Notes under the pieces: generated by a model
The model's input: only the letters and a program-made list of their open reading frames with translations
Databases searched by the model: none
Told to the model about the DNA's origin: nothing
From: Ruminococcaceae bacterium UBA6364
Lineage (GTDB): Bacteria; Bacillota; Clostridia; Oscillospirales; Acutalibacteraceae
Direction: 5' to 3'
DNA length: 25,496 nt
NCBI GenBank assembly: GCA_002440045.1
Contig: DJRI01000014.1
Coordinates: 4,556-30,051 of the forward strand
In this document: positions 14,534 to 23,388 of the stretch, piece after piece
Position numbering within the stretch: the stretch's first letter is position 1
Layout of the letters: every line of letters begins with the position of its first letter
Position numbers and translations under genes: made by a program

Positions 14534-17500
14534 ATGTATTTAAAATCAATTGAACTGCAAGGGTTTAAGTCGTTCCCCGACAAAACCGTTTTGCGGTTCG
14601 GAAAAGGAATAACCGCAGTTGTCGGACCTAACGGAAGCGGAAAAAGCAATATTTCGGACGCTATGCGCTGGGTTCTCGGCGAGCAGTCCACAAAAAGTCT
14701 GCGCGGCTCTAAGATGGAGGATGTTATTTTCAGCGGAACGGACGCGCGCAGAGCTGTCGGTTTTGCCGAAGTTACGCTTTGCCTTGACAACACCGACCGC
14801 GCGTTGAACTGCGACCGCGACGAGGTTACGGTAACAAGGCGCTATTTCCGCTCGGGCGAAAGCGAATATAAGCTTAACGGCGAAACAGCAAGGCTAAAAG
14901 ACGTGCACGAGCTTTTTATGGATACGGGGCTTGGGCGCGACGGCTATTCTATGGTAAGCCAGGGCAAGGTTGAAACGCTGATTTCCGGCAAATCGGGCGA
15001 ACGCCGCGATATGCTTGAAGAGGCGGCGGGCATTTCGCATTACCGCTACAGACGTCAGGACGCATTGCGCCGACTTGACCAGGCAGAAGAAAATCTTTTA
15101 AGACTGCGCGATATTTTAACAGAGCTTGAAACGCGCGTCGGCCCTTTGAAACAGCAAAGCGAAAAAGCAAAAAAATTCCTTGAATATTCAGCCGAAAAAA
15201 AGACGCTCGACATCGGGCTTTGGCTTTATACCATTTCAAAAACGCGCGACTCCCTTCGTGATTACAACAAAAAAACCGCCGTTGTCGAAGCGCAGTATAA
15301 CGATGTTTGCCGTATTCTTGACGAAACCGAAGAAAAAACCGAAAGGGCTATAGAAGAAGCTCAGCGCGTTACCGTTCTTATTGACGAAATGCGAAGAGCG
15401 GCGTCTCAGCTTGACGAACAGGCGGCGTTGATAGAAAGCAAAATTGCCGTTCACGAAAACAGCATTTTACATAATAACGAAACAATAGAAAGAATAGAGC
15501 GCGAAAAAAACGACGAAACAGATACAGACGCACAAATTTCGTCGCAAATAAGCGAAACCGAAGAAGCGATAGCATCATTAAAAAGCTTTATCGAAGAAAA
15601 AAGGCACAGCCTTGAAGCGCTTTCGGGCGAGCTTGATACGCTCGGCGACAAAACAGGCGAATTTGCCGAGAAAAACGCGGAGCTTTCTGAAAGCGTTTCG
15701 CGCCTTTCGCTTAAAATTGCCGACAACCGCGTGAGCGCGTCCGCTTACAGAACGTCGGCAGACGAAATTTCTGCAAGACTTGAAACTCTCGGCGCTCAAA
15801 AGACGGGCAGAGACGCAATAATAGACGGTCTTAAAAAGGAAAAAGAAAAAACGCAAGAAGAGCTTTCAAGTGTTGAAGAAAAGCTTTCCGATTTAAACAA
15901 CTCGTTAAGCGGACTTGAGCTTTTGTGCGAAAAAAGGCTTTCAAAGCTAAATGACTTCGGCGAAAGAGAAACCGAGCTTAAAAACGAATTGCACATAAAA
16001 GAGTCAAGAAGGCAGATGCTTTCTGAGCTTGAAAAAAATATGGAGGGCTATCAGGGCAGCGTTAAGGCGGTTATGCGCGAGGCACGGCGCGGTGCGCTCG
16101 GCGGCATTAACGCACCTGTTTCTCAGCTTATAAAGGTTGGCGAAAAATATTCGCTCGCCGTTGAAACGGCTCTCGGCGCGCAAATTCAGAACATTGTAAC
16201 CGAAAACGAGAATGACGCAAAGCGCGCCATATCGTTTTTGAAAGACTCCAAAGCCGGCAGGGCGACGTTTTTGCCGCTTACCGCAATCCGCGGCAGAGAG
16301 CTTGACGAAAAAGGCCTTGACGACTGCTACGGCTATGTCAACATTGCTTCCCGGCTTGTTGAATACGACCCCAAATACCGCGAAATAATCAATTCGCTTC
16401 TCGGACGGTGCGTTGTTGCGGAAGACCTTGACGCCGCAGTGGTTATAGCGAAAAAATATTCGCACCGTTTTAAAATAGTTACGCTTGACGGGCAGGTTAT
16501 AAACGCGGGCGGCTCTATGACGGGCGGTGCAAAGCTCCAAAACGCGGGCATTTTAAGCCGCGGCAACGAAGCCGTGCGCCTTAAAACCGAGTGCGAAGAG
16601 ATAGAAGAAAAGCTTTCACAGATAAAAGAAGAGCTTCAAAAAGCACGCGAAAACCACGCCGCAGTGAATGCGGAGCTTACCGGGTGCCGCAGCGAAATAA
16701 CCACTCTTTGCGAAAATAAAATAAGAGTTGAGGGCGTTCTGACCTTAAAAAACGGTCAGCTTTCATCGCTTCTTGACGCTCAAAAAGAGGCCGACGAAGA
16801 AAGCGAAAGCCTTGCTTTGAGAAAAGACGAGCTTTTAAAATCGGCAAAGGAATGCGAAAATACGCTCGTTTCTTTGCAAAACGAGTTGAGCGTTAAAGAA
16901 AACGAGCTTTCTTTGGTTACGGGCGACCGCGAGGCTGTTCAGAAGCGCCGCGAGGAACTTACGGCGGCGGCTTCGGAAATAAATCTTGCAATTGCCACTG
17001 CTCAAAAAGAGACGGAAGAGAAAAACGAAGCCGTTTCGCGCCTTGTCGGCAGAAGCGTGAGCCACAAAGACAGGCTTTCACAGCTTGACGGCGAAATTTC
17101 GGAGATTGAAAACAAAAACAAAGAGCTTAATAACGCCATACTCGTGTTTAAAGACGAGCTTCGCGAATTAAAGGACGGCAACATTTCGTCAAAAGAAAAA
17201 ATTGAAGCACTTATAAAAGAGCGCGAGGGCTACGAAAAAGAAAGCGCGCTTTTAAGAGTAACCGAAAGACAGAAAAACGACGAAAAAGAAAAGCTCGGCG
17301 GCGAAAAGGCGCGCCTTTCGGAGCGCCGCGACGCTATGGAGCGTGAGCTTGAGGACACCGAAAACAAGCTGTTTGAAGAATATGAGCTGACCCGCCGCGA
17401 GGCAGAGGAGCTTAATATTGTTATTGAAAGCGTAACCGACTCAAGAAAGCGCGCTTCAGAGCTTAAAGCAAAAATAAAAGCGCTCGGCACGGTGAACGTC

Positions 17501-18100
17501 AGCGCAATCGAAGAGTATAAAGAAGTTTCGGAGCGCTACGAATTTATGCACTCTCAGGTGAGCGACGTTGAAAAAGCAAAGGCCGAATTAATACGCCTTA
17601 TTTCGGAGCTTACCGAAAAAATGGGCGTTCAGTTCAAAGAGCAGTTCAACAAAATCAATCAAAGCTTCGGCGAAACGTTCACAGAGCTTTTCGGCGGCGG
17701 CAAGGCGAGCCTTGTGCTTACCGACGACAATGTTCTTGAATGCGATATTGATATAAAGGTTCAGCCCCCGGGCAAAAATGTTCAGAATATTTCGCTTCTT
17801 TCGGGCGGCGAAAAGGGACTTTCGGCTATTGCACTGTTGTTTGCAATATTAAAAGTCAATCCGTGCCCGTTCTGCATTTTCGACGAGGTTGAAGCGGCGC
17901 TTGACGACGTTAACGTCGTAAGATATGCGTCTTACGCAAGACGTATGACCGACAGCACGCAGTTTATACTTATAACGCACCGCCGCGGAACAATGGAAGA
18001 AGCCGATATGCTTTACGGCGTAACAATGCAGGAAAAAGGCGTTTCAAAGCTTTTGGAGCTTAAAACCGCCGAAATGGCAAGGCAAATGGGTCTTGAATGA
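14534..18100 (+). CDS. smc: Chromosome segregation protein SMC
   Basis: SMC dimerises and, with ScpA and ScpB, forms the bacterial condensin that organises and separates chromosomes. The 1188 residues are the usual length. Walker A is GPNGSGKSN (31-39). Long coiled coils run from ~165 to ~500 and ~680 to ~1020, flanking a hinge (~505-676) with the GGSMTGG element. The C-terminal head has the ABC signature LLSGGEKGLSA (~1088-1098) and Walker B CIFDEVEAALDD (D1117, E1118), followed by an FILITHRRGTME segment. The usual LSGGEKALTA is LSGGEKGLSA here, a mild variation. Ribosome binding site AAAGGAGA. scpA and scpB are not in the window. Confidence 0.97.
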   Translation: MYLKSIELQGFKSFPDKTVLRFGKGITAVVGPNGSGKSNISDAMRWVLGEQSTKSLRGSKMEDVIFSGTDARRAVGFAEVTLCLDNTDRALNCDRDEVTVTRRYFRSGESEYKLNGETARLKDVHELFMDTGLGRDGYSMVSQGKVETLISGKSGERRDMLEEAAGISHYRYRRQDALRRLDQAEENLLRLRDILTELETRVGPLKQQSEKAKKFLEYSAEKKTLDIGLWLYTISKTRDSLRDYNKKTAVVEAQYNDVCRILDETEEKTERAIEEAQRVTVLIDEMRRAASQLDEQAALIESKIAVHENSILHNNETIERIEREKNDETDTDAQISSQISETEEAIASLKSFIEEKRHSLEALSGELDTLGDKTGEFAEKNAELSESVSRLSLKIADNRVSASAYRTSADEISARLETLGAQKTGRDAIIDGLKKEKEKTQEELSSVEEKLSDLNNSLSGLELLCEKRLSKLNDFGERETELKNELHIKESRRQMLSELEKNMEGYQGSVKAVMREARRGALGGINAPVSQLIKVGEKYSLAVETALGAQIQNIVTENENDAKRAISFLKDSKAGRATFLPLTAIRGRELDEKGLDDCYGYVNIASRLVEYDPKYREIINSLLGRCVVAEDLDAAVVIAKKYSHRFKIVTLDGQVINAGGSMTGGAKLQNAGILSRGNEAVRLKTECEEIEEKLSQIKEELQKARENHAAVNAELTGCRSEITTLCENKIRVEGVLTLKNGQLSSLLDAQKEADEESESLALRKDELLKSAKECENTLVSLQNELSVKENELSLVTGDREAVQKRREELTAAASEINLAIATAQKETEEKNEAVSRLVGRSVSHKDRLSQLDGEISEIENKNKELNNAILVFKDELRELKDGNISSKEKIEALIKEREGYEKESALLRVTERQKNDEKEKLGGEKARLSERRDAMERELEDTENKLFEEYELTRREAEELNIVIESVTDSRKRASELKAKIKALGTVNVSAIEEYKEVSERYEFMHSQVSDVEKAKAELIRLISELTEKMGVQFKEQFNKINQSFGETFTELFGGGKASLVLTDDNVLECDIDIKVQPPGKNVQNISLLSGGEKGLSAIALLFAILKVNPCPFCIFDEVEAALDDVNVVRYASYARRMTDSTQFILITHRRGTMEEADMLYGVTMQEKGVSKLLELKTAEMARQMGLE

Positions 18101-18125
18101 TATTAAAGTAACTGCCGCAAGAAGC

Positions 18126-18154
18126 GAATATTGACAGGGGTTTTGTCAATATTC
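18126..18154. repeat. Perfect inverted repeat between smc and ftsY
   Basis: GAATATTGACA (18126-18136) and TGTCAATATTC (18144-18154) are exact reverse complements, 11 bp each, around a 7-base GGGGTTT loop. No T-run follows, so it is not a standard terminator. The gap it lies in (18101-18218) is one of the few in the otherwise tightly packed topA-rdgB run. It might be an operator or an mRNA processing structure; RNase III is encoded upstream. Confidence 0.6.
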
Positions 18155-18218
18155 CCTCCCAATCGCGGCTGAAAAAACGGTGCGGCAAACGCCGTAACCA
18201 AAGAAAGGTTGTGCTTTT

Positions 18219-19589
18219 TTGGGCGTTTTTAAAAAGATAAATTTCGGATTAAGAAAAACAAGAAACAACGTTTCGGGCGCTATAGACAACGTTCTTGACA
18301 GCTACACGTCAATCGACGAGGGACTTTTCGACGAGCTTGAAGAGGCGCTTGTTATGGGCGACGTCGGCGTTTCGACCGCCTCCGAAATAACACTGCGGCT
18401 TAACGACCGCGTAAGAAAAAAAGGTATTAAAAATCCCGCGGACGTAAAAGCCGAAATCAAAGAGATAGTCGCCGAAATGCTTGAGGGCGGCGAGGATATG
18501 GGTCTTATAACGATTCCGTCAATAATCCTTGTGATTGGCGTTAACGGCGTCGGCAAAACCACCACCATAGGCAAAATGGCGGCTATGTATAAAGCGCAGG
18601 GCAAAAGCGTTATTCTGGCCGCAGCCGACACCTTCAGGGCGGCGGCAATAGACCAGCTTGACGTTTGGGCACAGCGCGCAGGCGTTGATATTATCAAGCA
18701 CAAAGAGGGCGCAGACCCCGCGGCTGTTATATACGACACGATTGCCGCGGCAAAGGCAAGGGGTACGGAAATTATTATTTGCGACACCGCCGGCAGACTT
18801 CACAACAAGAAAAATCTTATGGAGGAGCTTGCCAAAATATACCGCGTTATCGACCGCGAATTGCCGTATTCCGACCGCGAGGTTCTTTTGGTGCTTGACG
18901 CCACAACGGGTCAAAACGCCGTGAACCAAGCGCGCGAGTTTGCAAAAATTGCCGAAATTACGGGCATAATTTTAACAAAGCTTGACGGTACCGCGCGCGG
19001 CGGCGTTGTTCTTTCAATTAAAAACGACCTTAAAGTGCCCGTTAAATTTGTTGGCGTGGGCGAAGGTATAGACGACCTTCAGCCGTTTAACCCCAAGGCG
19101 TTTGCCGAAGGGCTGTTTGAAGCCTTGCCCGACGACTATAACGACGACGATATAGACCTTGAAAAGATTCGCGGCGAATATAGGCCAGAAGAAGCGGACG
19201 GCGGCTTTACAAACGAGCTCAAAGAAGCGTTTTCACAGGTTATGGACGCTATCGGCGAAATAAACGGCGAGTCCGAAGAAGCACCCGAAAGCGCAGAAAA
19301 CACCGGCAAAAATAACGCGGCGGAAGATGTCGCAGACGACAGCGCAAAAGACGAAGATTTAAACACTTCAAGTCTTGAAGAAGCAAGCGAAAAATTAAGC
19401 GGCGGCACCGACGCCGAAACGGCACCCGAAAGCGGCAATTCGATTGACGTCACTCGGGACAGCGAAACAGACGGTGAAACCGAGGCTGAAGCTGCCGAGG
19501 AGACCGCCGAGGAAGCTTTTGAGCCGGAAGAAAAAGAAGAAAAGCCCCAAAAGAAGAAAAAAGGCTTCTTCGGGAGACTTTTCGGATGA
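18219..19589 (+). CDS. ftsY: Signal recognition particle receptor FtsY, with C-terminal acidic extension
   Basis: FtsY is the membrane-associated GTPase that receives SRP-ribosome complexes and passes them to the translocon. The 456-residue protein has the N domain (~15-95) and the G domain: GVNGVGKTTTIGKM (G1, ~108-120), ADTFRAAAIDQL, CDTAGRLHNKKNLMEEL, TKLDGTARGG (~253-262) and the closing GVGEGIDDLQPF. These end near residue 301. Residues 302-456 are a low-complexity acidic tail closing with KKKKGFFGRLFG. In Escherichia coli an acidic A domain with a similar KKRGFF membrane motif is at the N-terminus; here it is at the C-terminus. The start is TTG at 18219, 10 bases after AAAGG; the GTG at 18211 is out of frame. 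The stop overlaps the next gene (ATGA). Confidence 0.95.
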   Translation: MGVFKKINFGLRKTRNNVSGAIDNVLDSYTSIDEGLFDELEEALVMGDVGVSTASEITLRLNDRVRKKGIKNPADVKAEIKEIVAEMLEGGEDMGLITIPSIILVIGVNGVGKTTTIGKMAAMYKAQGKSVILAAADTFRAAAIDQLDVWAQRAGVDIIKHKEGADPAAVIYDTIAAAKARGTEIIICDTAGRLHNKKNLMEELAKIYRVIDRELPYSDREVLLVLDATTGQNAVNQAREFAKIAEITGIILTKLDGTARGGVVLSIKNDLKVPVKFVGVGEGIDDLQPFNPKAFAEGLFEALPDDYNDDDIDLEKIRGEYRPEEADGGFTNELKEAFSQVMDAIGEINGESEEAPESAENTGKNNAAEDVADDSAKDEDLNTSSLEEASEKLSGGTDAETAPESGNSIDVTRDSETDGETEAEAAEETAEEAFEPEEKEEKPQKKKKGFFGRLFG

Positions 19590-20194
19590 TAAAAGAAACT
19601 TTTTTAATTGCAACCCACAATATGAAAAAGCGCGACGAGCTTGAAAGGATTCTTTCGCCGCTTAAAATAGATGTAAAAACCGCCGAGCAGGCGGGCGTTG
19701 AAATCAGCGACGTTGAAGAGACGGGCGAAACCTTTTATGAAAATGCGCTTTTAAAAGCGCGCTCGGGCTGTCTTGAAAGCAAAATGCCGTGCATTGCCGA
19801 CGATTCGGGGCTTTGCGTCGATTATCTTGCGGGCGCGCCCGGGGTTTATTCGGCGCGCTTTGCGGGCGAGCACGGAAATGACGATAAAAATATCGACAAG
19901 CTTTTAAGCCTTTTGTCGGGCGTTCCCGAAAAAGACAGGGGCGCAAAGTTCGTTTCTGTTGTGTGCTGTGTTTTTCCTAACGGCGATATTATTTCGGCGC
20001 GCGGCGAATGCTTGGGAAAGATTGGCTTTGAAAGAAGGGGCAGCGGCGGCTTCGGCTACGACCCCGTATTTTATGTAGGCGATAAAAGCTTTTCAGAGCT
20101 TCTGCCCGAAGAAAAAGACGCTTTGAGCCATCGCTCTGCGGCGCTTAAAAATCTTGCCGAAAAGCTTTCCGAATATTATGCCGACAAAGGCTGA
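19586..20194 (+). CDS. rdgB: XTP/dITP pyrophosphatase (RdgB/Ham1 family)
   Basis: Hydrolyses non-canonical purine triphosphates (dITP, ITP, XTP) to monophosphates so that they are not built into DNA or RNA. The 202 residues match the family. The N-terminal LIATHNMKKRDELERIL (~7-23) is the substrate-binding T-x-N-x-x-K motif; PCIADDSGLCVDYLAGAPGVYSAR contains the catalytic aspartates; RGSGGFGYDPVF, LLPEEKDALSHRSAAL are the closing motifs. The ATG overlaps the ftsY stop (ATGA). It is the last + strand gene of this run and converges with a minus-strand lipoprotein gene 32 bp away. Confidence 0.94.
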   Translation: MIKETFLIATHNMKKRDELERILSPLKIDVKTAEQAGVEISDVEETGETFYENALLKARSGCLESKMPCIADDSGLCVDYLAGAPGVYSARFAGEHGNDDKNIDKLLSLLSGVPEKDRGAKFVSVVCCVFPNGDIISARGECLGKIGFERRGSGGFGYDPVFYVGDKSFSELLPEEKDALSHRSAALKNLAEKLSEYYADKG

Positions 20195-20198
20195 AATA

Positions 20199-20233
20199 GG
20201 CATAAGAGCGTATTGGTTCGACTCTCTTATGCC
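20199..20233. terminator. Hairpin between the convergent rdgB and lipoprotein genes
   Basis: GGCATAAGAG (20199-20208) and CTCTTATGCC (20224-20233) are perfect reverse complements around a 15-base loop. It lies 4 bases after the rdgB stop and reaches into the last codons of the minus-strand gene, so it could end transcripts from both sides. There is no clear T-run on either strand, so termination would be weak. Confidence 0.45.
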
Positions 20234-20709
20234 ATAACGGTAATTACCCACCCGGGGTCGGCGACGTCGATTAACATTTCGGCGCCGTCAGCCTCGGTCT
20301 TTTTTGTTTTGAGCGTGTTTTCTTTAAGCGCTTCTTTAAGATTTAAAGACGAAAGAAGCGCTTCGCCCTTATTTTTATCAACATAAAACGATTTTACGGA
20401 GTTTTCCAAAAATAAATAAACGTCATCGTTATCTTCGGTGCCTTTTTTTCCGCAAAGGCTCATTTTAATAAGCTCGTATTCTTCGTTTCTTGTAAGCGTC
20501 AAAAAAATCTCGCATTCGGGAAATTTGAAAAACCGCGTGAAGGTGCATTCGCTTGAATTATTGATGTAGCCGCTCACGGAAAAGTCTTTGCAGTCGTATG
20601 CCGTGTTCATTCTTTCGGTGAAGCCCTTGAGGTTATTTCCGTCGGCAGTAAAGGAGCAACTTGTAAATAAAAGCAAAAAAACGATAATTAAAGCAAGATA
20701 TTCGTGCAT
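20227..20709 (-). CDS. Small putative lipoprotein of unknown function
   Basis: A 160-residue protein with a hydrophobic N-terminus ending in LLLFTSC (cysteine at residue 18), which resembles a lipoprotein signal and lipobox, although the N-terminus lacks the usual lysines. The mature part is charged, with KGFTERMNTAYDCKDFSVSGY, a Lys/Glu-rich region and the ending VADPGWVITVMA. I do not recognise a family. The start is supported by GGGGTG 5 bases before the ATG on the minus strand. It is the only minus-strand gene here, convergent to rdgB and divergent from the duplicated exported protein, with a 113-bp AT-rich gap where both promoters should lie. Confidence 0.75.
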   Translation of the reverse strand: MHEYLALIIVFLLLFTSCSFTADGNNLKGFTERMNTAYDCKDFSVSGYINNSSECTFTRFFKFPECEIFLTLTRNEEYELIKMSLCGKKGTEDNDDVYLFLENSVKSFYVDKNKGEALLSSLNLKEALKENTLKTKKTEADGAEMLIDVADPGWVITVMA

Positions 20710-20822
20710 ATTTTCACCCCAAAATTAACATTGATTTAACAAATAAAAACCGGCGTAACTGTATAATATTTTATTATATCGAAAATTGTTTTATTCTTTA
20801 TTTTGTGTTTAGGGAATTATTT

Positions 20823-23384
20823 ATGAAAAAAATACTGAAAAAAATAACATCGGTGCTTCTTGCGGCAATTCTTATTGCCGCGCCGCTGTCATGCACGGCT
20901 TCGGCGTTTTCTTATCCCGAAAATGTCTCTGAAAGCGACGCGCTTTCAGCTGTCGGCGCTACCGACAGGCTCGTTAAAGCGGCGGCTGAAAATTTTTCGG
21001 GCAAATCGCTTAAAGAGCTTATGTTGCCGAAGCTTTATAGCAGTGAAACGCTCTCAATGCTTCTTGTCGGCGTGTATTCGTCAATTGCTGAAAACGCCGC
21101 CGAAATCGAAAGTATAGGCATAGACGTTTCCGTGAAAAAAGTTGCCGAAGGGCTTTCCGATTATCCGTCCGTTAAAGAGGCTCTTTTAAAATATTCCGCA
21201 TGGGGCGACGTGAAGCTTGACGGCGCAGATTGGGGCGTAAATGACCGCGAGGGCTTTTCAAAGGCGGTTGCGGCTTCGCTTTCGCCGTTTAACGATGTGC
21301 TTTATACGCTTTTGTGCTCGGGCACCTTTAAAATCAAGGTTATAAGAATCAAAGGCGCGAACGGCTACGAAAACGCAATAGTGCCGATTCTTTCGGCGCT
21401 CGGCTGTGAGTCTCTTATTTCTCAAAGCGAGTTTTCTTCGCAGGCAGAAGAAGACAAAAATAAAATGATTTATAACATTCTTTTGCCGCTGCTTTTAAAA
21501 ATCGAAGAGATTTGCGACGCGCCCGCAGACACGCTTTGCGAGAGTTTGCCGTGCTTTGCGAATTTTGTCGAAAGCGGCGAACTCAAAAAATGCACCGACA
21601 GTCTTTTTTCGCCGATAACCTCAAACAGACTTGTCGAAGCGGCTGTATTTTTAAAGCTGTTTGACCTTGAATCGTTTGACATAGACGTTGAAAAGGCAAT
21701 TAACGACGGTCTCAATGAAGCGGCAAAGCAATACGGCCTGACGATTAAAAATATTAAGCTTTCGCACCTTGCCGAGTGCGGCGGCAAAACTCCCGCCGAT
21801 TCTGACAAAGGCAAGGCTTACGTTGTGATTTTAAGGTGGCTTTTTGACAATTTAAAGCTCAATAAAGAAAAGCTGCCGTCGCTTTTGAAAGAGCAAAACG
21901 CGTCGTTTGAAATTCCCGAAAAAACGCTTTCGCAGTTTTTGTCAAAGGACACGGATGAGCTTGTTTCCCTTGTAATATCGCTGTTTTCGCCCAAAAGCGC
22001 CGAAAGCGCCAAGGCAATGAGCTTTCCCGAAATCAAAAAGACCGAGGTAGCTTTCACAAAAAATCTTACAGCCGAAAACTACGAAAAGGTTCTTAACAAT
22101 ATCGACGGCGTGCTTGACGAGTTCACCGAAGAGGGTAAGACCTATAAAAGTGTAAAATCAATGCTTTCGCACACGGTTTACACAAACGAAAACATTACAA
22201 AGCTTGTCGTTTCGCTTTATTCGGAGCTTGAAAAAGCAGGGCTTTCGGAAGCTTTGGGCGTTATGGGGATAGATATTTCGCCAAGAGGCGTCGCTTCGCT
22301 TCTTAAAGAAAACAGCTATAAAAACGTTAAAAACGCGCTTTCAAAAAGTGAGTCGTGGCAAAAGGTTTCTTTAAATGTCGGCTGGGGCTTTTATGACGGC
22401 AACAGAACGGGCTTTCAAAGCGCCCTTACCGCGTCGTTAAGACCGCTGTTTCCGATTTTAAGAATGCTTCTTGCGGGCGAGGACCTTGTGCTTCTTGACA
22501 GCATTAAAATTAAAGGAGCGGACGGCTACAATACGGCGGTTATTCCGATTCTTGAAGCGCTCGGCTGCGAAAGCGGCGATATAAAAACATATAAGCAATA
22601 TCTGAAAAACGCTTCGACCGACGGCGTTATCAAAGCTGTTCTTGACCCGCTTTTCAATTTGGTTGATGAGATTTTTGAAAAACCCGTTTATACTTTGACG
22701 GGGATTTTGCCGAATATAATGTATTTTATTGACAGCGGCAATTTTGAAACCTGCCTTAACAATCTTCTTTTGCCATTAAGCGGCATTACCTCCGCTTTCG
22801 GCGACGGTGCGGGGCTTGATGTTTCTTCGGTTACAAAAAATCTCGATTTCAATTCTCTTCTTACGTCTTTTATGAAAGGCTCCGATGTAAAGCTTCCCGA
22901 GTTTGACTTTAAGTCGCTTTCGACCTACGGCACAATAGAGCCGCACACGTCAAAAAGCATTGTCGGCGGCACACCCGTAAGATTTTCTTATGTTAAAGCC
23001 GATAAAACGGCGGTGCTTATAACGGTTTTAAGAGTATTTGTAGACTTTTTAAAAACGCCGGGCAACGAATCGCTCCTTTCGGACGCTATGGGAAACGGCT
23101 CTGCTATGTCGCAGTATTCTTCGTCGATTACAGACGAGCTTAAAAATATGACGACCGACGAAACTATTGAGTGGCTTTACAATTTGCTGTTTAAAGAGCG
23201 CGCTCAAAAGGATATCAAAGAGGGCGAGGTTTACAGCCCCACGATTATTTACGAAAAGGGACCCGATAAATCGCTGTACATTAAAATCGGCATAGCCGCA
23301 GGTGTTATTCTTATTGCGGCGGCAGTTGCGGTGTTTATAAATCGCAAACGAATTTTTTCCGCAGACGCGGTTTCGGTGAGGTGA
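20823..23384 (+). CDS. Large exported protein with internal duplication and C-terminal membrane anchor, unknown function
   Basis: An 853-residue protein. The signal peptide (MKKILKKITSVLLAAILIAA, likely cut after ASA near residue 28) and a C-terminal transmembrane helix followed by NRKR (about residues 818-846) predict a protein outside the membrane with a short cytosolic tail. Two copies of one module of about 280-300 residues make up most of it (see repeat). Each has a hydrophobic helix-rich start, a tryptophan-containing DWGVNDREGF or GWGFYDGNRTGF segment, then IKGA(N/D)GY-(E/N)-(N/T)A and LGCES. I do not recognise the family and see no enzymatic motif. The ATG at 20823 has AGGGA 8 bases before it; an in-frame GTG at 20805 would add six residues that spoil the signal peptide. 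TATAAT at 20762-20767 may be its -10. The ABC transporter gene follows after 4 bp, so they are probably cotranscribed. Confidence 0.82.
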   Translation: MKKILKKITSVLLAAILIAAPLSCTASAFSYPENVSESDALSAVGATDRLVKAAAENFSGKSLKELMLPKLYSSETLSMLLVGVYSSIAENAAEIESIGIDVSVKKVAEGLSDYPSVKEALLKYSAWGDVKLDGADWGVNDREGFSKAVAASLSPFNDVLYTLLCSGTFKIKVIRIKGANGYENAIVPILSALGCESLISQSEFSSQAEEDKNKMIYNILLPLLLKIEEICDAPADTLCESLPCFANFVESGELKKCTDSLFSPITSNRLVEAAVFLKLFDLESFDIDVEKAINDGLNEAAKQYGLTIKNIKLSHLAECGGKTPADSDKGKAYVVILRWLFDNLKLNKEKLPSLLKEQNASFEIPEKTLSQFLSKDTDELVSLVISLFSPKSAESAKAMSFPEIKKTEVAFTKNLTAENYEKVLNNIDGVLDEFTEEGKTYKSVKSMLSHTVYTNENITKLVVSLYSELEKAGLSEALGVMGIDISPRGVASLLKENSYKNVKNALSKSESWQKVSLNVGWGFYDGNRTGFQSALTASLRPLFPILRMLLAGEDLVLLDSIKIKGADGYNTAVIPILEALGCESGDIKTYKQYLKNASTDGVIKAVLDPLFNLVDEIFEKPVYTLTGILPNIMYFIDSGNFETCLNNLLLPLSGITSAFGDGAGLDVSSVTKNLDFNSLLTSFMKGSDVKLPEFDFKSLSTYGTIEPHTSKSIVGGTPVRFSYVKADKTAVLITVLRVFVDFLKTPGNESLLSDAMGNGSAMSQYSSSITDELKNMTTDETIEWLYNLLFKERAQKDIKEGEVYSPTIIYEKGPDKSLYIKIGIAAGVILIAAAVAVFINRKRIFSADAVSVR
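21021..23053 (+). repeat. Divergent tandem duplication inside the exported-protein gene
   Basis: Copy 1 (about 21021-21858) and copy 2 (about 22161-23053) line up at the protein level with an offset near 1140-1160 bp. Matches include GIDVSVKKVAEGL with GIDISPRGVASLL, AVAASLSPFNDVLYTLL with ALTASLRPLFPILRMLL, and IKGANGYENAIVPILSALGCES (in parts) with IKGADGYNTAVIPILEALGCES (in parts). Identity is moderate and DNA identity low, so the duplication is old. Boundaries are approximate. Confidence 0.8.
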
Positions 23385-23388
23385 AAAA

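Noticed and set aside
16004..16540. Minus-strand open frame (178 codons) opposite the smc hinge
   Set aside because: Antisense shadow of a conserved SMC hinge; no ribosome binding site or motif seen.
18131..18136. TTGACA as a -35 for an ftsY promoter
   Set aside because: It is part of the inverted repeat, and no -10-like hexamer lies 16-19 bp downstream (the sequence there is C-rich).
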